The notes: a model not told the origin generated them from the sequence alone. DNA of 64,000 nt from Fidelibacterota bacterium (GCA_020354025.1 CP070638.1:2578250-2642249), one strand, 5' to 3'. Positions 17,209 to 26,460 are shown, counted from the stretch's first letter. Numbers and translations are program-made.

Positions 17209-18062
17209 GTGATGTCTCTCCCCGAATAGTCACTCAGCAATGGCTCCGAGGTCTGTACCAGCAGCGACCTGAATCCTATGTAGGTTATCATGGCAGCTGC
17301 TCCCAGCCACAAGGGGGAAACATGCCCACCGGGTGCGTACCAGGATAAAGAGCCTTCGGCCGCATTCGCAAACCAGAGGCTAAGGCTGTTGTTGAGGGCA
17401 TGTACCACGAAGGATGGCCAGATACTGCCGGTGCGCCAAGCCAAGTAGCCCAGGACCATTCCCAAAAAATAGATCTGGAGGCTCCACCAGGGATTGAAAT
17501 GCAAGACGGTAAATAGGAGCGACGAGAGCAGCACAGCCTTGGTGACGTCCCGATACCCCTTCTCGAGCTGCCCCTGGAAAAAACCCCGGAAAACGATCTC
17601 TTCTACCAGTGGAGCGATCACCACTACTCCCGCTGCCACAAGCAAGACCTCTGAGCCGGTGGAAAAGGTGAGAAATTCCATGCCCCGCGTGATATAGTCC
17701 GGTAGGGGAAATACAAGGGCTAGCAACCGATCGAGTTCATCAATCAGGACGGAAACGCCCAGTCCGATTAATAAGGTGTTCCTTAGTGTTACGAGAGAGA
17801 CGCCCTGGAGGCGGAAGGTGGCCTTTAGTGACAGTCGACGCCTCTGGATAACGAAAATCAGGGGCAGGAGTATGAGCGATTCGCTCAGAACGATGGTCCA
17901 GCGGGGCAGGTCGAGGTCGGGACTGCTGGGATTAATGAATGTCAGAGTAATGACAGCGCCAATTAAGCCACCGATGAACATGGAGCCTATGGTGGCCAGG
18001 AAAGCAAACCGTACTTGCCGCCGTCCGTTCTGCTCCTCAATATGTCGGTGGTCTCCGTTCAT
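17205..18062 (-). CDS. CPBP-family intramembrane metalloprotease
   Basis: 285 residues, about eight membrane helices. The CPBP (CAAX protease/bacteriocin-processing, Rce1-like) motifs are present: E154-E155 and R159 in V-E-E-I-V-F-R-G, F184...H188, and H221...N224 in V-V-H-A-L-N-N. These residues bind the catalytic metal in characterised relatives. It is likely an inner-membrane protease; substrate unknown. It is the first gene of a seven-gene minus-strand operon and faces the 430-bp gap shared with the divergent Hpt gene, so the operon promoter should lie there. Confidence 0.9.
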   Translation of the reverse strand: MNGDHRHIEEQNGRRQVRFAFLATIGSMFIGGLIGAVITLTFINPSSPDLDLPRWTIVLSESLILLPLIFVIQRRRLSLKATFRLQGVSLVTLRNTLLIGLGVSVLIDELDRLLALVFPLPDYITRGMEFLTFSTGSEVLLVAAGVVVIAPLVEEIVFRGFFQGQLEKGYRDVTKAVLLSSLLFTVLHFNPWWSLQIYFLGMVLGYLAWRTGSIWPSFVVHALNNSLSLWFANAAEGSLSWYAPGGHVSPLWLGAAAMITYIGFRSLLVQTSEPLLSDYSGRDIT

Positions 18063-18495
18063 AGCGGGGGAATTTAGACACTGGGTCGAGATACATCAAA
18101 ACTAAAGCATGCATGCGTTCTTGCACAGATGGGACCTTGGGGTTTTGAGCTCATCTGTTAGTTAGATGGCGGATTGATCGCACCAGCTATCAAGAATCGG
18201 GGGGAACTGTTTTTCCAAATGGAATTCCCTGGAAAAAGATACTTTTCGCGGGGGGAAAGAGGCGAGTCTATGATGTAAAAATATGTTCCTTAATCTCTTC
18301 TGATAATCTAGGAGGAATCCCTAAAATGTTATGCGCCTTGACATGATGGGAGTATCGTTGTTATTTTGTCCGGTACCGAAAATAATCAATTTATTCTATA
18401 ACGTGCCCGCCTGATAGGGTACAAAATAATGATCCAGTAGAGCGAGACTGATGGTATCATGATACTAAGACTGGGTTATATTTCGCGACAGAACC
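18063..18495. other. 433-bp divergent intergenic region with two overlapping mini-ORFs
   Basis: This AT-richer gap separates the CPBP operon (leftward) and the Hpt gene (rightward) and must hold promoters for both. On the plus strand AGGAGGAA at 18310-18317 is followed by an ATG at 18326 and a six-codon ORF (M-L-C-A-L-T, stop 18344-18346). Its stop overlaps a second ATG at 18343 that opens 23 codons ending at 18414. The strong ribosome-binding site suggests a translated leader. No clear terminator follows. No conserved RNA motif was recognised. Confidence 0.45.
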
Positions 18496-18768
18496 ATGAA
18501 AGAATTAGTACGCCGTTACCATGAAGCCCTGGTCAAACATATTGATGCCTTGGAGCTTGCCAAGGCGGACCTAATGGCCGGTATGCCTGGAGCAGCCGAT
18601 ACTATCCGGCACATCGTACACCAATTGAAAGGCTCCGGCGGTACTTATGGTTACCAGGAGATAACGGCGGCCGCTGAAGCTCTGCAGGATGCACAGGAAA
18701 AAGAAATTCCAGCCCGCCTGGAGGTACTACTTGTGATCCTGCGCAAGATTGCTTTCGAAGGAGAGTAG
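18496..18768 (+). CDS. Stand-alone Hpt (histidine phosphotransfer) domain protein
   Basis: 90 residues, all helical, with the Hpt signature H-Q-L-K-G-S-G-G (His42 the phospho-acceptor, K45 and G46 conserved). Such proteins shuttle phosphate between receiver domains and histidine kinases. Next to it, after a 190-bp gap, is an NtrC-type regulator with its own receiver domain, the obvious partner. No histidine kinase is in the window, so the phosphate source must be encoded elsewhere. The gap to the regulator holds no recognisable gene. Confidence 0.85.
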   Translation: MKELVRRYHEALVKHIDALELAKADLMAGMPGAADTIRHIVHQLKGSGGTYGYQEITAAAEALQDAQEKEIPARLEVLLVILRKIAFEGE

Positions 18769-18958
18769 TAAATTGCCCTATCTGCAGGGAGTAATATTCT
18801 AGATGGATGCCGACTTTATATTCTAATTTCATCTTGCATGGGGCAATTGGCTTGGTCTTCACCGGGAACCGGCAGTATTAAAATGGCAAAACAACAATCC
18901 AGATTGAACGTTTCTCCAGATCCTCTGACAATGGCACAGTTGGGGCAGAAAGACTGAT

Positions 18959-20356
18959 ATGCGTATCGCCATTATTGACGATGATCAGGACATTATCAAC
19001 TGGTTAAAACACCATCTGGACCAAAAGGGCTATGAGATCATCGCAGCTCTTGATGGTAGAAAGGGATTGGACCTTATTCTTGAGAATGAGCCGGATGTAT
19101 CCCTGGTTGACCTGAAAATGCCGTCAATGGACGGGCTGGAGGTTATCAAGCAAGTCCTGGAAACATATCCACAGGCCTTGGTGGTCATGATGACGGCCCA
19201 TGCCTCCATCCAGACAGCGGTAGAGGCCATGAAGCTGGGTGCCTTTGACTACTTGACTAAGCCCCTGCACATGGAAGAAGTGTTAATGATGTTGGCCAAG
19301 TGCAGGGAGAAGATATCGCTGTTGAAGGAAAACCGCTTGCTGAAGGTGCAGGTGGAGCAAATGAGCCGGGGCGATATCTATATAACCCAGAATGAGAATA
19401 TTCAGCGGCTGTTGGATCAGGCCGGGAACGTGGCAGCAACTGACTCGACGGTGCTGATCACCGGGGAGAGTGGCACGGGCAAGGAAGTGTTCGCCAAGTA
19501 TATCCACAAGAATAGCCAGCGGGCTGGCAAACAGTTTGTGGTAGTGAACTGCGCGGCCCTCTCCGAGCAGCTGCTGGAAAGTGAATTGTTCGGCCACGTA
19601 AAGGGTTCGTTCACCGGGGCATATACTGATCATGCCGGGTACTTCGAGGTCGCCGACGGAGGTACTATCTTCCTTGACGAGGCCGGTGAGCTCAGCCCTA
19701 CTATGCAGGTCAAGCTGCTGCGCGTGCTGCAAGAGAAGGAATTCTCCCGGGTGGGTGAAACCAAGGCTCGGCGGACGGATGTGCGGATAATCGCTGCCAC
19801 CAACCGGGATCTGCAGCAGCTCATGGCGGAAGGCAAAATCCGGGAGGATTTCTACTACCGCATAAACGTGTTTGAGTTCCTACTTCTGCCGCTACGGGAG
19901 CGACCCGAAGATATCATGTTCTATTATGAGCGTTTCATAGAGGAGTACGCTATCCAGATGAACAAGACTATCTCTGGGATTGATCCTAATGTGCGCGACC
20001 TTCTACTCAGCTATGACTGGCCCGGTAACATCCGGGAACTAAAGAACGTGGCCGAGCGGACCTCAATCCTCTGCAATCCCGCCACCGGCATCATCTCCAG
20101 TGACCTCATCCCCGACCGCCTGGCATGGAGCGTGGGAGGGGAGGCACCCTATCAGAACGACGACTTCAAGCAGGCCAAAGAGATATTGGTGAAAGAGTTC
20201 GAGGTCAACTTCATCACTCAGCACCTGCGCCAGCATAATGGCAACATCGCCGCCACTGCCCGGAAGATAGGCGTGCACCCGGTGTTCCTGCGGCAGAAAA
20301 TCGCTATCCTGGGCATCGACGCCAAACACATCAAGGACGAAAGCGCCAAAGCGTAA
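18959..20356 (+). CDS. NtrC-family sigma54-dependent response regulator
   Basis: 465 residues in three parts. Receiver domain 1-115: D8/D9, phospho-acceptor D51, T79 and K101. AAA+ domain ~145-375: Walker A G-E-S-G-T-G-K-E (169-176), Walker B G-T-I-F-L-D-E-A (235-242), and the sigma54-contact loop as G-S-F-T-G-A (216-221), with Ser in place of the usual second-position Ala. A Fis-type helix-turn-helix ends the protein (~420-456, N-G-N-I-A-A-T-A-R-K-I-G-V). It should activate sigma54 promoters when phosphorylated. Targets are unknown. The Hpt protein encoded upstream is a likely phosphorelay partner. Confidence 0.95.
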   Translation: MRIAIIDDDQDIINWLKHHLDQKGYEIIAALDGRKGLDLILENEPDVSLVDLKMPSMDGLEVIKQVLETYPQALVVMMTAHASIQTAVEAMKLGAFDYLTKPLHMEEVLMMLAKCREKISLLKENRLLKVQVEQMSRGDIYITQNENIQRLLDQAGNVAATDSTVLITGESGTGKEVFAKYIHKNSQRAGKQFVVVNCAALSEQLLESELFGHVKGSFTGAYTDHAGYFEVADGGTIFLDEAGELSPTMQVKLLRVLQEKEFSRVGETKARRTDVRIIAATNRDLQQLMAEGKIREDFYYRINVFEFLLLPLRERPEDIMFYYERFIEEYAIQMNKTISGIDPNVRDLLLSYDWPGNIRELKNVAERTSILCNPATGIISSDLIPDRLAWSVGGEAPYQNDDFKQAKEILVKEFEVNFITQHLRQHNGNIAATARKIGVHPVFLRQKIAILGIDAKHIKDESAKA

Positions 20357-20557
20357 CTCTCTGTGCTAGGGGCTGATTGTTTTTCACCTCTAGTCTACCT
20401 CTGAGTAATTAAAGAAGGGCATATGCAAAAGGAGCCCGGTAGCTGGTAGCTACCGACACCACGGTGCTGCTCTCCGATTGAGGCTAGCGTATTTTGGTAG
20501 CAGGGCAATATACTCTGCCGGAGAAGGCAGTGGCACTACCCTGCAGAAGGTTAATAG

Positions 20558-20594
20558 AAAAGCGCCTTAGTTTGTGTTCCTCAAAGGCGCTTTT
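20558..20594. terminator. Bidirectional intrinsic terminator
   Basis: A perfect 11-bp inverted repeat, AAAAGCGCCTT and AAGGCGCTTTT, encloses a 15-nt loop, with T-runs on both strands. It lies between the convergent NtrC-type regulator and PLD-like genes and can end transcription from either side. The 200 bp before it contain another short palindrome (GGTAGCTACC near 20445) but no gene. Confidence 0.85.
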
Positions 20595-20646
20595 CCTTAT
20601 GGAAAATGTCCGGGGATCAGCTCTGATGAAACCGGACCTATTATGA

Positions 20647-21723
20647 TTAAAGCTCGTATCGATGGCCATGCTCCCGGATGATGCGATCTATCTCTTCCAG
20701 GGCATACCCACCTAGACGCCGCTGCTTGGCTACTACCGCCGGATTGGCTTCCCCCAAATCGCCTAGGATGATGATGTTTTCGTCATTCAGGCGGGTAGCG
20801 GGGCCGGTGTAATTAAAGCTCCCGGCAATGATCACTTGTCCGTCAATGACCATCAGCTTGTGGTGCAGCTTATTAAGCGGTGCCTTGTGGGGCACCGCGT
20901 AGAGTTCACCACCAGCTGCGGCTATATCCCGGGCCGCAGCCCACTTCTGCCTGGCAGCCGGTCCGTCCATAGCGCCGCGGATTTTAATTGCCCCGCTGCG
21001 GAGCAGGGCGATCATAGTGTCGTCGATACCCGATGATTCGGAGAAGGTGAAGATAGCGAAATCTATGCGCTCGCGGGCCTTGGTCATCTGCTTCATGATC
21101 TCCATCTCCGGATTGTGATCCGGCGCGAAAAGCACCTTGACCCGCACACCGGACACGGATTCCTCCGGCGGAAACGGATCGTGTCCTTCGTTCAACTTGC
21201 CGAAGTGGCCCTGCATGATCTCCTTGAACTCCCGCCAGTACACCCGGGCTATGGCCTTGTTGCGGATAATCACCAAGTGGTTGAGGTTCTGAGATACACC
21301 AGTGGGAGTAAAGTTGGTAGAGCCGGTGAGCACCGCCGCGTCGTCGTCGGAAACGTCCCGAACCATGAACTTCTGGTGGAAAATGTGGGGATTGTAATCG
21401 GTGTGCACCCGCACATTAGCCCGCAGTAGGGCGTCGTGGATGCCGCGGTTCGGCTCGTTGGAGCCCCCAGGACTGAAGGGAGTGGAAATTGCCCGGGTGA
21501 CACTTAAATAGTCCCATTCGATGACTATCCGGACCACCATTCTGCGCTGACGAGCCCTGATAAGGGCTTCGGCGATTGACACAGATTCCAGCTCCTGGAC
21601 TGCAACGTCCAGCCTCTTCCTGGCGCCGTCAATGAATTGAACTATAACCTCTTCCAGGTTGTCTTGGGCTCCTAGCTCCGAGGGGCCCATGTAGAGTTCA
21701 AGGTTACCTGTTTTCACGCCCAT
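20647..21723 (-). CDS. Phospholipase D-like protein with two HKD motifs
   Basis: The ATG at 21721-21723 has GGAGG seven bases upstream, so the 11-codon in-frame extension is not used. The 358-residue product has two PLD active-site motifs: H-Q-K-F-M-V-R-D followed by G-S-T-N-F-T, and H-H-K-L-M-V-I-D followed by G-S-F-N-Y-T. The two HxK(x)4D halves form one catalytic site in this superfamily (phospholipases, cardiolipin synthases, nucleases). There is no signal peptide or membrane helix, so a cytosolic nuclease or phosphodiesterase is more likely than a lipid synthase; substrate uncertain. Confidence 0.9.
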   Translation of the reverse strand: MGVKTGNLELYMGPSELGAQDNLEEVIVQFIDGARKRLDVAVQELESVSIAEALIRARQRRMVVRIVIEWDYLSVTRAISTPFSPGGSNEPNRGIHDALLRANVRVHTDYNPHIFHQKFMVRDVSDDDAAVLTGSTNFTPTGVSQNLNHLVIIRNKAIARVYWREFKEIMQGHFGKLNEGHDPFPPEESVSGVRVKVLFAPDHNPEMEIMKQMTKARERIDFAIFTFSESSGIDDTMIALLRSGAIKIRGAMDGPAARQKWAAARDIAAAGGELYAVPHKAPLNKLHHKLMVIDGQVIIAGSFNYTGPATRLNDENIIILGDLGEANPAVVAKQRRLGGYALEEIDRIIREHGHRYEL

Positions 21724-22086
21724 ACCACCCTCCTTTTTACGTAAGGAAAATAACATACGCCTATGTAATGTACAAAGTATTTGTTGTCCGGTATTATATT
21801 AAATACTTCACGGCACCGCTTGTGCTGCGTGGAGAACAATGCTCTGCTCACCATCATTGGCACGAAATTTCTTGCGAGCTTATTCCTGGCTGGATGATCC
21901 CGGTCGGAATCGGACATATTACCGTTATGGGGGTAAACTGCCTAGTGTGTGCTGGGTTGATATCCGGAGATGAAAGCAGTCAATGTTGTCCTGTTCCAGG
22001 TACACGACTGCGAAATCCTGGCATGCCTGGATGTTTTATTGACGATTCTGGATTGGGCACTAGATATTTTTATTCAGGGCACAATT
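21724..22086. other. 363-bp gap with no supported gene
   Basis: AT-richer than its surroundings and placed between two minus-strand genes. Two plus-strand frames pass through it and into the next gene, but they have no ribosome-binding site and a composition unlike protein. It should contain the promoter of the PLD-like gene and the 3' end of the arabinofuranosidase transcript. I see no clear hairpin-plus-T terminator. Confidence 0.5.
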
Positions 22087-24015
22087 TTATTTTATTTCCA
22101 AACGGTACATAACGATAGAAAAAGAGGGGATATTAAACTCATTCTTCGCAAGAATGATATCTTCCTCTTGTATACTTACATTCGGTTTTTCCCCCGGTTT
22201 ATTATAGATTTCAGGATCAGAATGCCTGATCGTCCACTTTTCACCTCTTTCATTGAAAACCGCTTTTCCTAAGTCGATCACAACCCGCTCTGCGCCTGAC
22301 GTTGGATTGACAATTGCGAGCGTAATGGCTTTCCGGTCTTTGGTCCAAGCCGCTGAGACGTCTAGGTTGCCCGTCCCTTCGGGAATCGCAATAGGTATAG
22401 TGCCGAAATGTCTGCGATAGAGTTTTAATGGCAGACCGGTCGTGGCAAAACCAGCTGCCGTAGGAGTGGTCTTAATGCAGCCAATGACATTTACTGTCTG
22501 GGCGTAATTCGCCATGAAATAGAGATCACTGTTTCTGAAAAATTCATGTAGGCCGATAGCGACACCAAGGGCATCTTTGAGATGATAGCGGACTCCCAGT
22601 TCGCCGTATAGGTAGTCACCATACCAGAAATTCCATTCATCCATTGCAATCCGAATGTCTTTGCCTGCTAGTCCTTCGATTTCTTCATGGTATTTTCTAT
22701 GTGCGTTTACCTTCCGTTTGATCTGTTGAGATAGTTGTCTTGTATGTTCGGTAACATCCGGTCTTTCTCTACAGTAGATGTGTTCACTGATGAGGTTCAT
22801 GTGATCTGAGCACACTTTCAGCATGGTCTCGCTCCACTCGCCAGCCTCGCCGACCCCTACGAGTTGTATGCTCGGATCGACATTCCACATCGCCACAGCC
22901 ACGCGGTTATGTTTTTTTACATATTCTTCCAGGGGCATGTGCCCCAGCTGCCATGAACCATACATTTCGTTACCCACAGCCCACCATTTAACGTTGAATG
23001 GTTCTGAATGACCGTTTAGGGCTCGAAGTTTTCCCATCGGCGTATCGGCTGCTCCATTACAATATTCTACCTCCTCGGCTACTTCCTCAACAGTGCCTAG
23101 GCCTGTATTAACCGCGATAAACGGTTCTGCGGCTATCAGTTCCATTAATTCCATATACTCATGGATACCGACGTCATTGTGTTCTACCCCTTTCCAGGCT
23201 GGATTTTTCCGTGGAGGTCTTTTATCACGATTACCGATTCCGTCCCGCCAGTTGTAGCCGCTTACGAAATTTCCACCCGGCCAGCGGTATATAGGGGAGT
23301 CAAGTTCTTTCAACAAGGCAATAACATCTGCACGCCATCCCTTGATATTGTCGGTCGGCATTAGCGAGAGCGTTCCTATTTTGAATTTTCCTTTCCCTTT
23401 GCTGGTAATTTCGATTTTCACCTTATCGCTCGATGACGGGGCCGTAAATCCTAAGGGGTATGTCTGAAAATCAGAGGAGATTTTCTTGATTTCCTGGCTT
23501 AGGGCCTTGCCGTTATCCAGGACTAGTCGGACCGATATGGGCAAGGTCCCGCTGTCCCCGGCGAGAACGATCCTGCCGGTATAGTTCTTACCCTCTACCG
23601 TAGCGAGCCCGTCCTGGCGTATTCCTGCGATTGTCCCGTCTCCGGGCAGGTGGATTACCGGTGTATGTTCCCCAACGAATACATTTGTGGAGTCCATCGT
23701 GACGGTTCCGGCCGATCCTATCACCTGCCAGGGAGATGCATTCAAATACTTGTATGGCCCCGTTCCCCAATATTCATCACTGTCTGCGCCCCAGGGATTA
23801 AAATAGTCGGTTATCGGGTAGTAAAACTTGCGATCCTCCAGCATCTCCGCCCATATCCCACCATATATACATTTCCCGAGATGTTCGATAAACTGCCCAT
23901 AGATATACTTTGAGATCGGCTCTTTAGTTTTTTCAGTATTAATGGTAATTGATACACTGGCTGCAAGGCCGTTCACTAAGAAAATAACTAAAGCAAGACT
24001 AATAATTGATCTCAT
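22087..24015 (-). CDS. Exported GH51 alpha-L-arabinofuranosidase
   Basis: From the ATG at 24013-24015 the 642-residue product starts with a Sec signal peptide (R-S-I-I-S-L-A-L-V-I-F-L-V-N-G-L-A-A-S). The family 51 hallmarks are present: N-terminal G-Q-F-I-E-H-L-G, R-W-P-G-G-N-F-V, the acid/base Glu350 in A-V-G-N-E-M-Y, and the nucleophile Glu460 in M-D-E-W-N-F-W-Y. An inserted carbohydrate-binding-like beta region sits at ~95-220. It should release arabinose from plant- or algal-type polysaccharide side chains in the periplasm or outside. The gene is visibly AT-richer than its neighbours, suggesting acquisition. No arabinose-uptake genes are adjacent. Confidence 0.92.
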   Translation of the reverse strand: MRSIISLALVIFLVNGLAASVSITINTEKTKEPISKYIYGQFIEHLGKCIYGGIWAEMLEDRKFYYPITDYFNPWGADSDEYWGTGPYKYLNASPWQVIGSAGTVTMDSTNVFVGEHTPVIHLPGDGTIAGIRQDGLATVEGKNYTGRIVLAGDSGTLPISVRLVLDNGKALSQEIKKISSDFQTYPLGFTAPSSSDKVKIEITSKGKGKFKIGTLSLMPTDNIKGWRADVIALLKELDSPIYRWPGGNFVSGYNWRDGIGNRDKRPPRKNPAWKGVEHNDVGIHEYMELMELIAAEPFIAVNTGLGTVEEVAEEVEYCNGAADTPMGKLRALNGHSEPFNVKWWAVGNEMYGSWQLGHMPLEEYVKKHNRVAVAMWNVDPSIQLVGVGEAGEWSETMLKVCSDHMNLISEHIYCRERPDVTEHTRQLSQQIKRKVNAHRKYHEEIEGLAGKDIRIAMDEWNFWYGDYLYGELGVRYHLKDALGVAIGLHEFFRNSDLYFMANYAQTVNVIGCIKTTPTAAGFATTGLPLKLYRRHFGTIPIAIPEGTGNLDVSAAWTKDRKAITLAIVNPTSGAERVVIDLGKAVFNERGEKWTIRHSDPEIYNKPGEKPNVSIQEEDIILAKNEFNIPSFSIVMYRLEIK

Positions 24016-24182
24016 ATCCCTGCCTTTCACGTTCCTTTTTTGACCCACCTCGTTAGGTTTCATTTCTAGCCTCTGGGTGAATTGGCTTTACTCGCAAAAA
24101 AAGTAACGGGATTAAATATTCTGTGTCAAGCGTCTTTGTATTGTCCTCTATCACCCTCGCGACAGCCCCTTTGAACAGTTAA

Positions 24183-25223
24183 TCAGCCTTGCTTCCGGAT
24201 ATGCACTAGAAAGGCCTGTTGTGAATTGGTCACTGTCAGCTGGCTGATCTCATCTGTGGTGAAGCCGATCTCCCGTAGGGCTGGTATGAACTCGGTGAAC
24301 AGAGTATCAAAGGGCCGGAAGTCACCACCCCCTGTCTCCCCCGGCCGGGACCAGCCGGCATCGTGGGACAGAAGCACCTTGTGCAGCAGACCTAGCCGTT
24401 TCATTTCCGTTACTAGTGTCAGGTGCCGCTCAAGGGATTCGTGGCTGATCCCGTCGAACGATAGCCACGCCCCCTGCCGAGCAGCCCAGGCGTGGTGTTC
24501 ACTGTCGGGCTCGCTCTGAGCATGTACCCAGATCCAGGCACTGGGGTGTACTCCCTCCTCGGCCAGGATGGCCAGCTGTTCCCGGGCTGGGACGGCATAA
24601 CCGGTATGAGAGGCGATGGACAGTCCGGTTTCTAGATGGGTGAGAGCCGCCGCCCGCACCAACTTAGCGTCAATCGCCGATAGGGCGCCATTATCCACCC
24701 CGGTCTTGATGAATCCCGGCCGGATATCGGTGCCGTCAATACCTTCGCGCCACTCGCGTGTCCAGCGCGCCGCCAGCTGATGGGCGGTCTCCTGGTAGGC
24801 GTGGGCGGGGATATACTCATCATCAACAGCTCCGTAATAGCCGGTGTTGGTAACTATGGCGAGGCCGCTGGCCTGGGAAAGTCGCCTGAGCAGGGCGGCA
24901 TCCCGCCCAAGATAGGCCGGTGTGCATTCAATCAATGTTTGGCAGCCCAGCTCCCGGGCTTGCTGAAGGTATGGCAGAACGACAGTCAGCACATCGTCAG
25001 CGTCGTAACGGTCAGGATTCACCCGATCAGCACCGATGAAGTCTACCAGCACATGTTCGTGTGTCAAGGTCAATCCGAGCGTTTCCGGCGTTACCGGTCC
25101 CTGGACGGTCATGACCAAACCGGTTTCTTTATCAGCCGGGCGGCACGCGTTAAAGGTGGAGATTGGCAATGCCCCGGCACCCAGGGCTAGAGCACTGGTT
25201 CGGATAAATTCACTGCGCTTCAT
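24183..25223 (-). CDS. Phosphotriesterase-family metal-dependent hydrolase
   Basis: 346 residues. All six metal ligands of the binuclear site can be placed: His55 and His57 (T-H-E-H), Lys173 (F-I-K-T-G), His206 (A-S-H-T-G), His234 (W-V-H-A-Q) and Asp288 (L-S-H-D-A-G). The N-terminus has a Tat-like or lipoprotein-like signal (K-R-S-E-F-I-R-T-S-A-L-A-L-G-A-G ... N-A-C), so it is exported or lipid-anchored. Family members are lactonases, phosphotriesterases or resiniferatoxin-binding-like enzymes; lactone hydrolysis is the most common native activity. It precedes the arabinofuranosidase gene on the same strand with a 167-bp gap. Confidence 0.9.
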   Translation of the reverse strand: MKRSEFIRTSALALGAGALPISTFNACRPADKETGLVMTVQGPVTPETLGLTLTHEHVLVDFIGADRVNPDRYDADDVLTVVLPYLQQARELGCQTLIECTPAYLGRDAALLRRLSQASGLAIVTNTGYYGAVDDEYIPAHAYQETAHQLAARWTREWREGIDGTDIRPGFIKTGVDNGALSAIDAKLVRAAALTHLETGLSIASHTGYAVPAREQLAILAEEGVHPSAWIWVHAQSEPDSEHHAWAARQGAWLSFDGISHESLERHLTLVTEMKRLGLLHKVLLSHDAGWSRPGETGGGDFRPFDTLFTEFIPALREIGFTTDEISQLTVTNSQQAFLVHIRKQG

Positions 25224-25383
25224 AGTGTCCTCGTTACGTTATGGAAATAACCTCGATTCAGGTGCCGTAAAGGTGCACCTAACGGAACTGGAAACGCAAG
25301 GATAAACGGGTTGGTATATCGACGAAAAGCGTGATTCCTGCCGCCATGCCGGCTATGCGAAATCCAATAATGCCATTCCTTCC

Positions 25384-25410
25384 GATTCGTGACAATTCGT
25401 GGTGAATATA
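25384..25410. repeat. Short-period ATTCGTGACAATTCGTGGTG repeat
   Basis: Two near-identical ten-base units (ATTCGTGACA, ATTCGTGGTG) followed by AATATA, inside the 289-bp divergent gap between the phosphotriesterase-like and aldo/keto reductase genes. It is one of four degenerate short-period intergenic runs in the window. Confidence 0.6.
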
Positions 25411-25512
25411 AAACCTGGGCAGAAAAATAGACAATATCGCCAGCTGATTTGGCTAAAAATAGTTCGTAGATTTCAAGCAGAATAGCACGTTACTTCAACG
25501 CAGCAGGAAAGA

Positions 25513-26460
25513 ATGCAATATCGCCACTTAGGCCGCAGCGGTCTAAAGGTCTCGGAGATATCCCTGGGAGGTTGGCTCAACCTTGGCGACTGGGTGGATG
25601 AGAGAAATGCCATCGCCCTGATCCACCAGGCCTTCGCCGCCGGGGTAAACTTATTTGACGTAGCCGACGTATACGCGGAGGGCCGGGCGGAGGTCGTCCT
25701 GGGCAAAGCGCTTAAGGAACTGCCCCGGGAGCAGGCAGTGGTCGCCACCAAGTGCCGGTGGTGCATGTGGCCGGGCCCGCTAGGCGAGGGTCTCTCAAAG
25801 AAGCACATTATCGAGGCCTGCCACGCTTCACTGAAGCGCCTGGATATTGACTACATCGACCTGTACCAGGTCCACTCTCCCGATCCCGATACCCCTATAG
25901 AGGAAACCATGGCCGCTCTGGACCTGCTGGTGCGCCAGGGCAAGGTGCTCTACCTGGGGTGCTCGAATTTCACTGCGGATCGGCTGCGGAAAGCCCAGAG
26001 TGCTGCCGATTCACAGAGAGGGACGCGATTCATATCCAACCAGCCGCAATATAGCATGCTCTGGCGCGAGCCTGAAAAAGAACTGTTCCCTGCCTGCTTG
26101 GAGCTGGGAGTTGGCAATATTGTCTATTCGCCTCTAGCCCAGGGCGTCCTCACCGGCAAATACCAGCGGGGAGTCATCCCGGAAGGCAGCCGACAGTCGT
26201 ATAGCGAACACGATATTCCGTTTATCAACGAGGAAAATTTGGCTACCGTTGATCGGTTGAACTCCTTGGCGGAGCAGTTGGGGATGACCGTAGCCCAACT
26301 TGCCTTGCGTTGGTGTCTGCGCCGGGAGGAGGTAGCATCTGCCATTGTAGGTGCGACCCGGCCGGAGCAGTTGGATGAGACGCTGAGGGCCGGGAGTATG
26401 ACCCTTGGTCAGGACCAGACAAAGGCCATAGATGAGGTCCTGGATCAACAGGGACAGTAG
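25513..26460 (+). CDS. Aldo/keto reductase
   Basis: 315 residues with the (beta/alpha)8 fold of the AKR superfamily, closest in style to the voltage-gated K+-channel beta/YghZ group (opening M-Q-Y-R-H-L-G-R-S-G-L-K-V-S-E). The catalytic tetrad can be placed: Asp49 (F-D-V-A), Tyr54, Lys80 (A-T-K) and His121 (Y-Q-V-H-S). C-terminal I-V-G-A-T-R-P-E-Q-L binds the NADP(H) phosphate side in relatives. It should reduce carbonyls with NADPH; substrate unknown. AGGAAAG precedes the ATG. The next gene has its own strong promoter. Confidence 0.93.
   Translation: MQYRHLGRSGLKVSEISLGGWLNLGDWVDERNAIALIHQAFAAGVNLFDVADVYAEGRAEVVLGKALKELPREQAVVATKCRWCMWPGPLGEGLSKKHIIEACHASLKRLDIDYIDLYQVHSPDPDTPIEETMAALDLLVRQGKVLYLGCSNFTADRLRKAQSAADSQRGTRFISNQPQYSMLWREPEKELFPACLELGVGNIVYSPLAQGVLTGKYQRGVIPEGSRQSYSEHDIPFINEENLATVDRLNSLAEQLGMTVAQLALRWCLRREEVASAIVGATRPEQLDETLRAGSMTLGQDQTKAIDEVLDQQGQ

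Noticed and set aside
20530-20550. Sigma54 promoter-like TGGCAC...CTGCA
   Set aside because: Spacing between GG and GC elements is one base short, and it lies between convergent genes just before a terminator.
21970-22272. 100-codon plus-strand frame across the end of the GH51 gene
   Set aside because: Overlaps the GH51 coding region by ~185 bp, has no ribosome-binding site and an atypical, very hydrophobic composition.
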